DNA from: Arcobacter acticola
GTDB lineage: Bacteria > Campylobacterota > Campylobacteria > Campylobacterales > Arcobacteraceae
Length of the DNA stretch: 64,000 nucleotides
Assembly: GCF_013177675.1 (NCBI RefSeq)
Contig: NZ_CP042652.1
Coordinates: forward strand, 1,550,001-1,614,000
Direction: 5' to 3'
Below, in pieces: positions 27,015 to 35,285 of the stretch. Under the pieces are notes generated by a model. The model saw nothing but the letters and a program-made list of their open reading frames with translations. It was not told the DNA's origin and did no database searches. Position 1 is the first letter of the stretch. Every line of letters starts with the position of its first letter. A program made the position numbers and the translations under genes.

Positions 27015-27254
27015 ATGACAATAGATAATAATCTAAATTCAATGGTTTCTTCAGAGTTGAAACTAAATGAAATGGCTACAAATATTGCTCAAGTAGCAAA
27101 TACAATAGGTGATCCAGAACTTCAAGAAGTAAGTGCTGACTTAATAGATTCAATAGTAGGGCAAATACCTGAAATTATAGCATATAGTGCAAATGCGAAT
27201 AGTATAAAAACTCAAAATGCTGTATCTGATATATTATTAAATATTAAGGCATAA
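27015..27254 (+). CDS. Small protein resembling a flagellar rod/hook C-terminus
   Basis: This 79-residue protein (start MTIDNNLNSMVSSELKLNEM) ends in AYSANANSIKTQNAVSDILL, close to the D0 C-terminal helix of rod and hook proteins (AYEANAKVISTVDEM in FlgK here). The N-terminal half (NEMATNIAQVANTIGDPELQE) is also helical. There is no signal peptide or membrane segment. It may be a minimal axial-structure protein or a partner that mimics the D0 coil. It lies four bases before trxC, and its promoter shares sequence with flgD. Confidence 0.6.
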   Translation: MTIDNNLNSMVSSELKLNEMATNIAQVANTIGDPELQEVSADLIDSIVGQIPEIIAYSANANSIKTQNAVSDILLNIKA

Positions 27255-27258
27255 AAAT

Positions 27259-27690
27259 ATGGAAAAAATAAATATAGTTTGTCCTCATTGTTTTAAAATA
27301 AATGCTATTCCTAAAAAAGATAGTTATGCAAAAGCAAATTGTGGTTCTTGTAAAAATTCATTACTTGATACTAATCCTGTTGAATTAGATGAATCAAATT
27401 TTGATCACGTAATAGTAAATTCTGATATTCCAGTTATTGTTGATTTTTGGGCACCTTGGTGTGGGCCTTGTAAAATGATGGCTCCAATTTTTAATGATGT
27501 TGCAAAGAAATATCCATTGAAAGCTTTATTTGTAAAAGTAAATACAGAAGCATTACCTAATATGGGTGCTAGGTTTGGTATTAGATCTATTCCTACACTT
27601 GTAGTTTATAAAAATGGTGTAGAAAAGCAAAGAGTTTCTGGAGCCTTAGATCCTTTAAGATTATCGAATCTTGTAAATGAAAGTTTATAA
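27259..27690 (+). CDS. trxC: Thioredoxin 2 type (zinc-ribbon thioredoxin)
   Basis: This 143-residue cytoplasmic thiol reductase has an N-terminal zinc ribbon (CPHC near residue 6 and CGSC near 30) followed by a thioredoxin fold with WAPWCGPCKMMAP (about 63-75) and the cis-proline loop IRSIPTLVVYKNG. The Cys pairs in the N-terminal extension are what distinguish TrxC from TrxA. It probably shares a transcript with the 79-residue gene. Confidence 0.93.
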   Translation: MEKINIVCPHCFKINAIPKKDSYAKANCGSCKNSLLDTNPVELDESNFDHVIVNSDIPVIVDFWAPWCGPCKMMAPIFNDVAKKYPLKALFVKVNTEALPNMGARFGIRSIPTLVVYKNGVEKQRVSGALDPLRLSNLVNESL

Positions 27691-27717
27691 AAGCTTTATT
27701 TATTAGCTTTTATAAAC
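27683..27717. terminator. Bidirectional terminator at convergent ends
   Basis: GTTTATAAAAGCT (27683-27695) and AGCTTTTATAAAC (27705-27717) form a perfect 13-base-pair stem with a nine-base loop. The stem includes the trxC stop codon, and the loop contains the stop of the convergent DUF523 gene. It is A-rich on one arm and U-rich on the other, so it can serve both directions. Confidence 0.75.
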
Positions 27718-28190
27718 CCTTTTAAATCTTTTAATTGAGTTTCATTAAAAACTTCTATTCCCTTCTCTTTTAAAAGTCTTGCTGTTAAACCTTGACCTTC
27801 GATTAGATTACTTGTAAAAGTTCCATCATAAATATTTATATTTCCACAAGATGGAGAGTTTGCTTTTAATAGTGCAACTTTTATGTTTTCTTCAAGACAA
27901 ACATCTAAAGCTTTTTTTGCTCCTAATAAAAAGTTTATTGTAACATCTTTCCCTTCTTCATTTTGTACTATAAAAGGTTTGTCATTTTTTACTATTTCAG
28001 CAGGTATCCTAGGAACTCCTAAACCACCTGCTACTTCTGGACAAAAAGAGTAAATTTCATTATCACAAAGAATATCCATAAATAATTCTTTTAATGAAAA
28101 TGAAATATTAGGATTAAAAGCTACTGATGAGTTATTCCCATCATATCTTACATCTTCACCCAGTAAACAAGATGATATTAATATTTTCAT
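27696..28190 (-). CDS. DUF523 / TudS-type protein (putative [4Fe-4S] desulfidase)
   Basis: This 164-residue DUF523 protein has the three conserved cysteines expected to hold an Fe-S cluster: SSCLLGEDVRYDG near residue 8, FCPEVAGGLGVPR near 50 and KANSPSCGN near 116. The family includes TudS, which removes sulfur from thiouracil. Its start overlaps the ttcA-like stop by four bases (ATGA), so the two are translated together. A thionucleobase or tRNA-sulfur role is inferred from this pairing and from knowledge of TudS. Confidence 0.8.
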   Translation of the reverse strand: MKILISSCLLGEDVRYDGNNSSVAFNPNISFSLKELFMDILCDNEIYSFCPEVAGGLGVPRIPAEIVKNDKPFIVQNEEGKDVTINFLLGAKKALDVCLEENIKVALLKANSPSCGNINIYDGTFTSNLIEGQGLTARLLKEKGIEVFNETQLKDLKGFIKANK

Positions 28191-28972
28191 ACGATGTTAT
28201 CTTCTTCAATGCTTTCTATGATTTCTTCATTTTCTTTATAAAAAAATGTTGATAGTTGGATATTTGAGAAGGCAGCTTTCATAGATACAAATATTTTTGG
28301 ATTTTCTTCTTCTAATTTAGCTAATAAGTCTTTTGTACTGGCTCTTGCATGTGGCATTTTTACATCAAATCTTAAACCAGGACAAGCTTCATCACCAATA
28401 ACATTAATCTCATTTGAATCTGCGAATGCTCTTAATTGTCTTTCTCTACAAAAAATTAAAGGACGAATTACTTCTAAACCATTTTCTGCTGTATATTTAG
28501 GAGGCATAGTTCTCATAGTACCATTATAAAAGAAATTCATAAAAAATGATTCCATAGCATCATCTAAGTGATGTCCAAGTGCAATTTTATTATATCCTTG
28601 TTCTTGTGCTGCTGTGTATATATATCCTCTTCTCATTCTTGAAAAAAATGAACAAAAAGATGAATTTTTTCTGATTTTTTCTCCAGCTAATTCAAAAATT
28701 TGTGTATCAATAATTTCATGTTCAATTCCATGCTCAGCACAGTGATTGCTTAAAAATTGTACTTGCTCACCCATTCCATAAGTTACTGTTACTGCTTTAA
28801 AATCAAAATTAAATGGGGCTACTTTTTTTATTCTATTTAGGGCATGTATTAAGGTAAGAGAATCTTTTCCACCTGAAAAACCTACTAATACTCTATCGCC
28901 CTCTTTTATTAATCCATATTCTGCATTAGTTTTACCAACTATTGTAGATATTTTTTTACTTAATTCAATCAA
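28187..28972 (-). CDS. TtcA-like PP-loop ATPase (tRNA 2-thiocytidine synthase family)
   Basis: This 261-residue protein resembles TtcA, which thiolates cytidine 32 of tRNA. The ATP-binding PP-loop is intact (GFSGGKDSLTL, residues 31-41), as is ALGHHLDDAMESFF. The family CxxC is only half present: the sequence is CSFFSRMRRG, with Cys107 but Phe110 in place of the second Cys. A later Cys is kept in GDEACPGLRFD. Fe-S binding may therefore differ, or other cysteines may be used. The start is TTG with AGGA upstream. Confidence 0.82.
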   Translation of the reverse strand: MIELSKKISTIVGKTNAEYGLIKEGDRVLVGFSGGKDSLTLIHALNRIKKVAPFNFDFKAVTVTYGMGEQVQFLSNHCAEHGIEHEIIDTQIFELAGEKIRKNSSFCSFFSRMRRGYIYTAAQEQGYNKIALGHHLDDAMESFFMNFFYNGTMRTMPPKYTAENGLEVIRPLIFCRERQLRAFADSNEINVIGDEACPGLRFDVKMPHARASTKDLLAKLEEENPKIFVSMKAAFSNIQLSTFFYKENEEIIESIEEDNIV

Positions 28973-29039
28973 TATATTATTCCTATAAATTTTTAAATGG
29001 ATTATATCAAAAAAGTTCTCAAAACCTTTTTTAATGGAT

Positions 29040-29459
29040 TCATTTTATATTGATACTAAAGTGATAAGAGTCTATTTTCATATTTTCATTGAGATAAAAT
29101 TTGTGAGCTTCTTCCCTTTGTATAGAAGAATCTAAATGAATAGAACTACATTCTTGTTGTTTTGCATAAATTTTAATAAAATCCAATAAAGCTTTAGCAG
29201 CATCTGTTGATTTTACACTTTTATTAGTTACAAAATCATCAATATGTAAATACTTTCCCCATGCTAATTTTTGTGAGATTATAAAGCCTGTTACACAAAT
29301 AACTTCTTTATTTTCAATTACATAGATTAATTTATAACCATTTTTTATTTGTTCAGAAATTGTATTAATAAAATCTTTTTCAGATAAACTTTTATTAGCT
29401 TGGTGCATAAGTTCATAACAATATTTTATTTCTTCTTCTGTTGCAATTTTAATTTCCAA
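29040..29459 (-). CDS. GNAT-family N-acetyltransferase
   Basis: This acetyl-CoA-dependent transferase has the GNAT fold with the central strand VICVTGFIISQKLA, the beta-4 strand YLHIDDFVT and the C-terminal EEAHKFYLNENM segment typical of the acetyl-CoA site. I placed the start at TTG 29457-29459 because AAAGGG lies five bases upstream. A TTG at 29477 would add six residues. The substrate is unknown. It stands alone between ttcA and the small gene at 29624. Confidence 0.8.
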   Translation of the reverse strand: MEIKIATEEEIKYCYELMHQANKSLSEKDFINTISEQIKNGYKLIYVIENKEVICVTGFIISQKLAWGKYLHIDDFVTNKSVKSTDAAKALLDFIKIYAKQQECSSIHLDSSIQREEAHKFYLNENMKIDSYHFSINIK

Positions 29460-29623
29460 AAGAACCCTTTTATGCAAATATATCTTATCATATCAAAGCA
29501 TTTCTGATATTATATATAAATAAAGCCATAATTTAGAAAAATAATGAAATTTTTACTTAATTTTTATGTAATATCTATATAATATCCTTCTAATTTCATA
29601 AATAATAAAATAAAGATCAAATA

Positions 29624-29836
29624 ATGACAAAAGAAGAAGAAAAAGAGTTTAAACAAAAAATTGTTGAAACTATCATGCCAATAGCAAAAAATATGACAGA
29701 AAACCAAATTAGAACTATTATTCAAAATGTTGAAAAAACTAATGAAGATTTGCCAGCAGGTTTTGCAGTAATGCTTTTTGAACAAATTTTTATTAATAAA
29801 AATAATAGTTTAAATAAAACTTTGAGTAAAAAATAG
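29624..29836 (+). CDS. Small helical protein upstream of moeA, unknown
   Basis: This 70-residue, charged, probably all-helical protein (MTKEEEKEFKQKIVETIMPI, NMTENQIRTIIQNVEKTN) has no signal peptide, cysteines or motif that I recognise. It lies nine bases before moeA and is probably cotranscribed. A TATAAT-like sequence at about 29577 could be its promoter. No function can be assigned. Confidence 0.65.
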   Translation: MTKEEEKEFKQKIVETIMPIAKNMTENQIRTIIQNVEKTNEDLPAGFAVMLFEQIFINKNNSLNKTLSKK

Positions 29837-29845
29837 GCATTAAAT

Positions 29846-31066
29846 ATGAGAAATTTTATAAGTTATGAAAAATCAATAGAAATATTAAATAATATTTCTA
29901 TAAATAAACAAAGTACTGAAAAACTATTTATAACAAATACAATAGGTAGAGTTATAGCAAAAGATATAATTGCAGATCATAATAGTCCTGAATTCCCAAC
30001 TTCTGCTATGGATGGTTATGCAATAAGATATGAGGATTTAAATAGTAATTTAATAGAAATCATTGATAAAAATCCAGCAGGTTCTATTGTAGAAAAAGAA
30101 GTTTCAAATGGTGTTTGTATAAAAACATTTACAGGATCATTGATGCCAAAAGGCAGTGATACTTTAATTCCTATTGAAAATGTTGAAGTTTTAGATAATA
30201 AAATCAAAATAATAAATAAAGTACCATTTGGATTTGCTGTTAGGGAAATAGGTGAAAACTATAAAAAAGATGAAATTCTAATTAAAAAAGGAACAATAGT
30301 AGGTTTTGCAGAAATTGGGGTTCTTGCTTCTTTAAATATTTCACAAATAGAAGTTATTGTAAATCCAACCGTTGCAATTGCAAGTACTGGTACTGAAGTT
30401 TTAGATTTAGGTGAAGTTCAAACAAATGCATCACAAATAAGAAGTTCAAATCATTTAACATTAGAAGTGTTATGTAAAAGTAATGGTGCAAATACTTTAC
30501 AAATGGGTATTGTAAAAGATGATATTGATTCAATTACAAATCTTTTAGAAATGGCTTTGCAAAAAGCTGATATCGTGGTAACAACAGGTGGTGTTTCAGT
30601 TGGAGATTATGATTTTGTACAAGATGTAATAAAAGATAAATTAAAAGCTGAAGTTTTATTTCATGGGGTTACTGTAAAACCAGGTATGCATATCCTAGCA
30701 GCTCTAAAAGATGGAAAAATCATTATAGCACTTCCAGGATTTGCGTATTCATCAACTGTTTGCGCAATACTTTATGTACTTCCTTTAATATATAAATTTA
30801 GAAAAGCTAATGAAAGCTTACCAATAGTAAAAGCTAGAATAAATCAAAATTTTCCACGAAAAATGTCTAAAACAATATTTACAGCTTGTAATGTTGAGTA
30901 TATAAATGGAGAATATACAATAAACTTTGATGGGAAAAGACAAGGAACAAGCGCAATATTGACAAATATGCTTGAAAGTCCTGCTTTACTTATCCAAAAA
31001 AATGATAGTGATGATATAAAATCAGGAGATTTAGTAGATATTTTACTTTTAAATAATCTTAAATAA
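29846..31066 (+). CDS. moeA: Molybdopterin molybdenumtransferase MoeA
   Basis: MoeA inserts molybdate into adenylated molybdopterin. The 406-residue protein has the expected domains: SPEFPTSAMDGYAIRYED (about 50-70), the variable domain II (TGSLMPKGSDTLIPIENV) and the MoaB-like domain with VVTTGGVSVGDYDFV (about 245-260). It ends in the beta-barrel domain IV. The conserved Pro-Gly-Asn-Pro loop is altered to ALPGFAYSST. It directly precedes the EamA gene, with stop and start adjacent. Confidence 0.92.
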   Translation: MRNFISYEKSIEILNNISINKQSTEKLFITNTIGRVIAKDIIADHNSPEFPTSAMDGYAIRYEDLNSNLIEIIDKNPAGSIVEKEVSNGVCIKTFTGSLMPKGSDTLIPIENVEVLDNKIKIINKVPFGFAVREIGENYKKDEILIKKGTIVGFAEIGVLASLNISQIEVIVNPTVAIASTGTEVLDLGEVQTNASQIRSSNHLTLEVLCKSNGANTLQMGIVKDDIDSITNLLEMALQKADIVVTTGGVSVGDYDFVQDVIKDKLKAEVLFHGVTVKPGMHILAALKDGKIIIALPGFAYSSTVCAILYVLPLIYKFRKANESLPIVKARINQNFPRKMSKTIFTACNVEYINGEYTINFDGKRQGTSAILTNMLESPALLIQKNDSDDIKSGDLVDILLLNNLK

Positions 31067-31972
31067 ATGAATAAAAATCTATTTTATTTTCTTTTGGTTT
31101 TAGCCATGATATTTTGGGGAGTATCATGGGTGAATGTAAAGATTTTAAGCTCTTACATAAATGAATATGAATTGATTTTTTTAAGAATGGGAATATCTTT
31201 TATTTCCATGATTCCAATATTATACTTTTTTAAACTCTCTTTTAAAATAGATTTCAAAGCCTTATTTCTTATTCTTTTAGCTTCTGTTGTTTTAGTTGTA
31301 TACTCAATATCATTCTTTTTAGGAGTAGAGCATGGAATGGCAGGATTTGGAGGAGCATTAGTAACTACTTTAATACCAATTAATACTTTTATAATCTTAG
31401 CAATAATTAATAGAAAAACTATTAGTTTAAAACACTCATTTGCTTTGATTCTTGGAGGATTTGGAGTATTAACTATATTAAATGTTTGGAATTTTGATTT
31501 AAATGAGATATTTTCAAAAGATAATATATATTTTCTAATAGCCTCTATTCTTTGGCCAATACTAACAATCATAAGCTCAAAAGCTGTAAAAACAAATCCC
31601 TTAGTTTTTACTTTTTATGTATATGTGATTTCAACATTTATTATTTATCAATTTTTTATAGATAATTCTCTTTTTAATAGGACTTATAGTTTCGATTTTA
31701 TTTTTTGGTTAAATATATTTGTTATTAGTATTTTAAGTACCACATTTGCAACATCTGTATATTTTGTTGGGATTGCAAAACTGGGAACAAATGAAGTAAG
31801 TAGTTTTATATTTTTAGTTCCTTCATCAGCTTTAATCTTAAGTGCAATTTTTTTAGATGAAGAAATAACATATAACACTATTTTAGGAACTATTTGTACG
31901 ATTACAGCTATTTATATTTTAAATAATCTAAATATTCTAAGAATTTTAGAAGTTCTGAAAATAAAAAAATAG
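31067..31972 (+). CDS. EamA/DMT-family transporter
   Basis: This 301-residue inner-membrane protein has ten predicted helices in two EamA repeats. The first starts LVLAMIFWGVSWVNVKIL and ends near residue 125. The second covers about 145-290 (SSFIFLVPSSALILSAIFLDEEITYNTILG). Family members export amino acids or metabolites; the substrate cannot be judged. Its ATG immediately follows the moeA stop, so the two are coupled. Confidence 0.88.
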   Translation: MNKNLFYFLLVLAMIFWGVSWVNVKILSSYINEYELIFLRMGISFISMIPILYFFKLSFKIDFKALFLILLASVVLVVYSISFFLGVEHGMAGFGGALVTTLIPINTFIILAIINRKTISLKHSFALILGGFGVLTILNVWNFDLNEIFSKDNIYFLIASILWPILTIISSKAVKTNPLVFTFYVYVISTFIIYQFFIDNSLFNRTYSFDFIFWLNIFVISILSTTFATSVYFVGIAKLGTNEVSSFIFLVPSSALILSAIFLDEEITYNTILGTICTITAIYILNNLNILRILEVLKIKK

Positions 31973-31981
31973 ATATAAAAT

Positions 31982-33235
31982 CTACTCTTTTATTACAGCT
32001 TTATTTCTGCCTAATTCTTTTGCTTCGTATAAAGCATTATCAGCTAATTTAAAAAATTTTGTCTCACTAAAAGCTGAATTTGATTTTATAATCTTTGCAC
32101 CAATTGAAATACTTACAAAATCATTTATACTACTTGATCTATGCTCTATTTTTAAATCACTAACTGACTTAAGTAATCTATTACATAATCTTACTAACCC
32201 AATATATTGAATATCTGAAGTTATTATTGCAAACTCTTCTCCACCTAATCTAAAGATATAATCACTTGCTCTTTTTAAAGTATCTTTTAAAGCAAGCGAA
32301 ATATTTTTTAAAACTTCATCTCCCTTATCATGACCATAGGTATCATTATACTGTTTAAAAAAATCAATATCTAAAATCATTAAAACAAAGTTTTTATTAT
32401 CTCTTTTTGCTCTTTTTAATTCTAACTCAAAGATAGCATTAAAGTGCCTTCTATTATATAAACTTGTTAAAAAATCTGTAATTGATATTTGAGCTATTTT
32501 CTTTTTATCAGTAATATCATTATAAAGGGAAGTAAAACCTACAATATTTTTATTTTCATCAAAATTTGGAGTAATAGTATTTTCTACCCAAATTTCACTA
32601 CCATCTTTTTTTATATTAAGATGTTCACCTTTCCAAATATAACCTTTTAAAATTGTACTCCACAATTCTTTGAAAAAATCATCTTTAATACTTGGATGCC
32701 TGAAGATATTGTGTTTTTTACCTATTAATTCATTTTTTGAAAAATTAGTTAATTTACAAAAAGCATCACTTACATCAATTATGTTCCCTTCTTTATTTGT
32801 AATACTTAATAAAACATTATTATTTATAATACTTAGATATTGTTCTAAATCATTTTTATTTTTTATAGACTCTGTTATATCATTTAAATATCCGTAATAA
32901 TGACTGACTTTTCCATTTTTATCATATATTATTTTTAAAATGTGATTAATCCAAACTATTTTATTATCTCTTAAAATTCTATAAGGTTTATAAGTATATT
33001 TATCCTTAATTATTTTAGAAATTTGTCTTACTTCTAGTCTGTATTGATGTAAATCTTCTGGAAAAATAAAATCTTCATGTTTTACTTTTTTTGATAAAAA
33101 ATCTTCTGCACTATAACCATATAAATTTTTTACATTTGAAGTAACATATTCTAGTTCCCAATGGCCATCAATTTTTCTTAATATAAAAAAAACTGTTGGA
33201 CTTTCATTTAAATAATGTAATACTTTGTCTCCCAT
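31982..33235 (-). CDS. PAS-PAS-GGDEF diguanylate cyclase
   Basis: This 417-residue soluble signalling protein has two PAS domains. The first covers about 5-125 (YVTSNVKNLYGYSAEDFL, ILRDNKIVWINHILK) with a PAC segment. The second covers about 130-250 (DVSDAFCKLTNFSKNELIGK, GFTSLYNDITDKKK). The C-terminal GGDEF domain (about 255-415) has ITDFLTSLYNRRHFN, LDIDFFKQYNDTYGHDKGD and an intact GGEEF (FRLGGEEFAI). No membrane segment is seen. It shares the class III cyclase style of the membrane protein at 25774 and converges with the EamA gene. Confidence 0.92.
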   Translation of the reverse strand: MGDKVLHYLNESPTVFFILRKIDGHWELEYVTSNVKNLYGYSAEDFLSKKVKHEDFIFPEDLHQYRLEVRQISKIIKDKYTYKPYRILRDNKIVWINHILKIIYDKNGKVSHYYGYLNDITESIKNKNDLEQYLSIINNNVLLSITNKEGNIIDVSDAFCKLTNFSKNELIGKKHNIFRHPSIKDDFFKELWSTILKGYIWKGEHLNIKKDGSEIWVENTITPNFDENKNIVGFTSLYNDITDKKKIAQISITDFLTSLYNRRHFNAIFELELKRAKRDNKNFVLMILDIDFFKQYNDTYGHDKGDEVLKNISLALKDTLKRASDYIFRLGGEEFAIITSDIQYIGLVRLCNRLLKSVSDLKIEHRSSSINDFVSISIGAKIIKSNSAFSETKFFKLADNALYEAKELGRNKAVIKE

Positions 33236-33241
33236 ATTAGA

Positions 33242-34138
33242 TCAATTAAAAGTATTACAAGATTCTAAAGTTCCACCTTCAAAACCCTTTTTAAACCATG
33301 CCATTCTTTGAGATGAACTTCCATGGGTAAAAGAATCAGGCACAACATACCCTTGTGCTTTTTTTTGTAAGGTATCATCTCCAATTGCACTTGCAGCATT
33401 TAAAGCTTCTTGTATATCACCCTTTTCTATTGAATTAAAATCTTTTTTACTATAATATGCCCAAAGCCCTGCATAACAATCAGCTTGTAATTCAACTTTT
33501 ACTTGTAATGCATTTTCTTTTGCATCTGATAAACCTTGTTTTGCATTTTGTACTTTTGTTATAGTTCCTGTAATATTTTGTACATGATGTCCTATTTCAT
33601 GTGCTATTACATAAGCCTGTGCAAAGTCTCCTGGAGCATCATGTCTTTTTGCTAACTCATCAAAAAAGGATAAATCTAAATATACCTTTTGATCAGCAGG
33701 ACAATAAAAGGGACCTGTTTGAGAAGAAGCAAAACCACATCCACTTTTTACAGAGTTTCTAAATAATACCAACTTTGGTTCAACATAATTTGCATTATAT
33801 TTTTTAAAAACATCTGTCCAGATATCTTCTGTTTGAGCTAAAACTGCACTTACAAATTGTGCACTTTTATCATCTTTTTGTGTATTTATTACTTGTGAAC
33901 TTGAAGTGTTATTTTGAGTTGTTGTGCCCATATCTAAAAGAGCCAAAGGATTAAATCCCATAAAATAGGCGATAACACCAACAACTAAAATAATTCTTCC
34001 TATTTTTGTACCAATTAACATCTTTATAACTGGTAATAACATCATCATTGAATTATTTTGTTTAGAGCCAAAGTTTGAAGGAGATTCATCTCTTCTATCT
34101 TCTACATTTGAGCTTCTTCTGTTATCTTCCCACTTCAT
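33242..34138 (-). CDS. YpfJ-type neutral zinc metallopeptidase
   Basis: This 298-residue membrane-anchored protein is of the putative neutral zinc metallopeptidase family (YpfJ/DUF). One transmembrane helix lies near residues 50-70 (IGRIILVVGVIAYFMGF). The catalytic motif YVIAHEIGHHVQN (about 178-190) gives HExxH. ELQADCYAGLWAYY supplies the third ligand, and SFTHGSSSQRMAWFKKGFE follows. The N-terminus is polar and rich in Arg and Ser. The substrate is unknown. Confidence 0.88.
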   Translation of the reverse strand: MKWEDNRRSSNVEDRRDESPSNFGSKQNNSMMMLLPVIKMLIGTKIGRIILVVGVIAYFMGFNPLALLDMGTTTQNNTSSSQVINTQKDDKSAQFVSAVLAQTEDIWTDVFKKYNANYVEPKLVLFRNSVKSGCGFASSQTGPFYCPADQKVYLDLSFFDELAKRHDAPGDFAQAYVIAHEIGHHVQNITGTITKVQNAKQGLSDAKENALQVKVELQADCYAGLWAYYSKKDFNSIEKGDIQEALNAASAIGDDTLQKKAQGYVVPDSFTHGSSSQRMAWFKKGFEGGTLESCNTFN

Positions 34139-34143
34139 ATATT

Positions 34144-35280
34144 TTACACCTTAAATTTTAATTTATTTCCATCTATTTTATTTTCTTTTTTTTCTTCACA
34201 ACAAGATGAATTTGAGCCACAACAAGAATCAATACTTGTACTCTTTTTTACTAATAAAGGTTTCATTAAATAATAAGCAATTAAAAAAAGCATAACAAAA
34301 CTTGCTATTTGAGAAACCAAACTAGATTCTTCATTATGTAAATCAAATTGTAAAATATTTACATCGCTAAAGAAGAAATCAAAACCAAATCCAAAAATAA
34401 AAGATAAAACACCAATAGTACTTAAATAAATAATCAATGAAGTCTTACCCAATGTTTTATATACAACACTCATAGTAATAGCACTTGTTGCAGGACCAGC
34501 TGTTAAAAATATAAATGCAGCACCTGCACTCATACCTTCCATCATTAAAGCAGCAGCAATTGGCAACGAAGCTGTTGCACATACATATAATGGCATAGAA
34601 AAAAGCATAATTACAATATATGTTAATATTTGATTTTCAAAAAGTAATGAAGTATATTCTTTGGGAGCAAAAGTAGTAAATATAGCTCCAAAAAGTAAAC
34701 CTATAAATAAAGGTTTAACCATATCAACAAAAAGTGTAACATAAGCATATGAAAAAGCACTCTTAAAAGAGAATTTCTTTTTTTCTATTTTTGTTTCAGT
34801 ACTACTGCAAGAACTAGTGCAGCCACATGAAGAAACTACTTCATCTTCTTTTTTTAATGAAGATTCATCTTTATCAACAAAATTTTGAATTAAGCCTACG
34901 ATTATTGCAATCATTATAGATGAAATAACTCTAAAAATTGTAAATAATAATCCAAAAAATGAAAAAGTAGCTAGTATAGAATCAACTCCTGTAATAGGAC
35001 TAGAAATCAAAAAACTTTGAACAGCACCTTTACTTGCACCCTCTTTTCTAAGACCTTGTGCAAGGGGAATAACAGAACATGAACAAACAGGAAGGGGAAT
35101 ACCAAATATTGTAGCTTTTAAGACAGAAGAAACAGAACCTTTTCCCAAATGCTTAACTACAAAATCATCTGGTATAAGTTGTTTTAATATACCGGCTATT
35201 AACAATCCAATTAAAATATAAATAGACATTGCATCTAATAAAACTAAAAAGTTATTTGCTAGGGAAATAGCCATTTCCAT
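34144..35280 (-). CDS. Permease of the SO_0444/YraQ type, putative metal exporter
   Basis: This 378-residue inner-membrane permease has about eight to ten helices. It has the conserved FGIPLPVCSCSVIPLAQGLR near residue 60 and SSPITGVDSILATFSFFG near 90. A loop near 150-162 (SCGCTSSC) and the C-terminus (CCGSNSSCC, about 355-363) are cysteine-rich and could bind thiophilic metal. The family contains proposed copper/zinc and arsenic efflux permeases, so metal export is a reasonable inference. The start has AGAGGA upstream, five bases after the rmuC stop. Confidence 0.85.
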   Translation of the reverse strand: MEMAISLANNFLVLLDAMSIYILIGLLIAGILKQLIPDDFVVKHLGKGSVSSVLKATIFGIPLPVCSCSVIPLAQGLRKEGASKGAVQSFLISSPITGVDSILATFSFFGLLFTIFRVISSIMIAIIVGLIQNFVDKDESSLKKEDEVVSSCGCTSSCSSTETKIEKKKFSFKSAFSYAYVTLFVDMVKPLFIGLLFGAIFTTFAPKEYTSLLFENQILTYIVIMLFSMPLYVCATASLPIAAALMMEGMSAGAAFIFLTAGPATSAITMSVVYKTLGKTSLIIYLSTIGVLSFIFGFGFDFFFSDVNILQFDLHNEESSLVSQIASFVMLFLIAYYLMKPLLVKKSTSIDSCCGSNSSCCEEKKENKIDGNKLKFKV

Positions 35281-35285
35281 ATATT

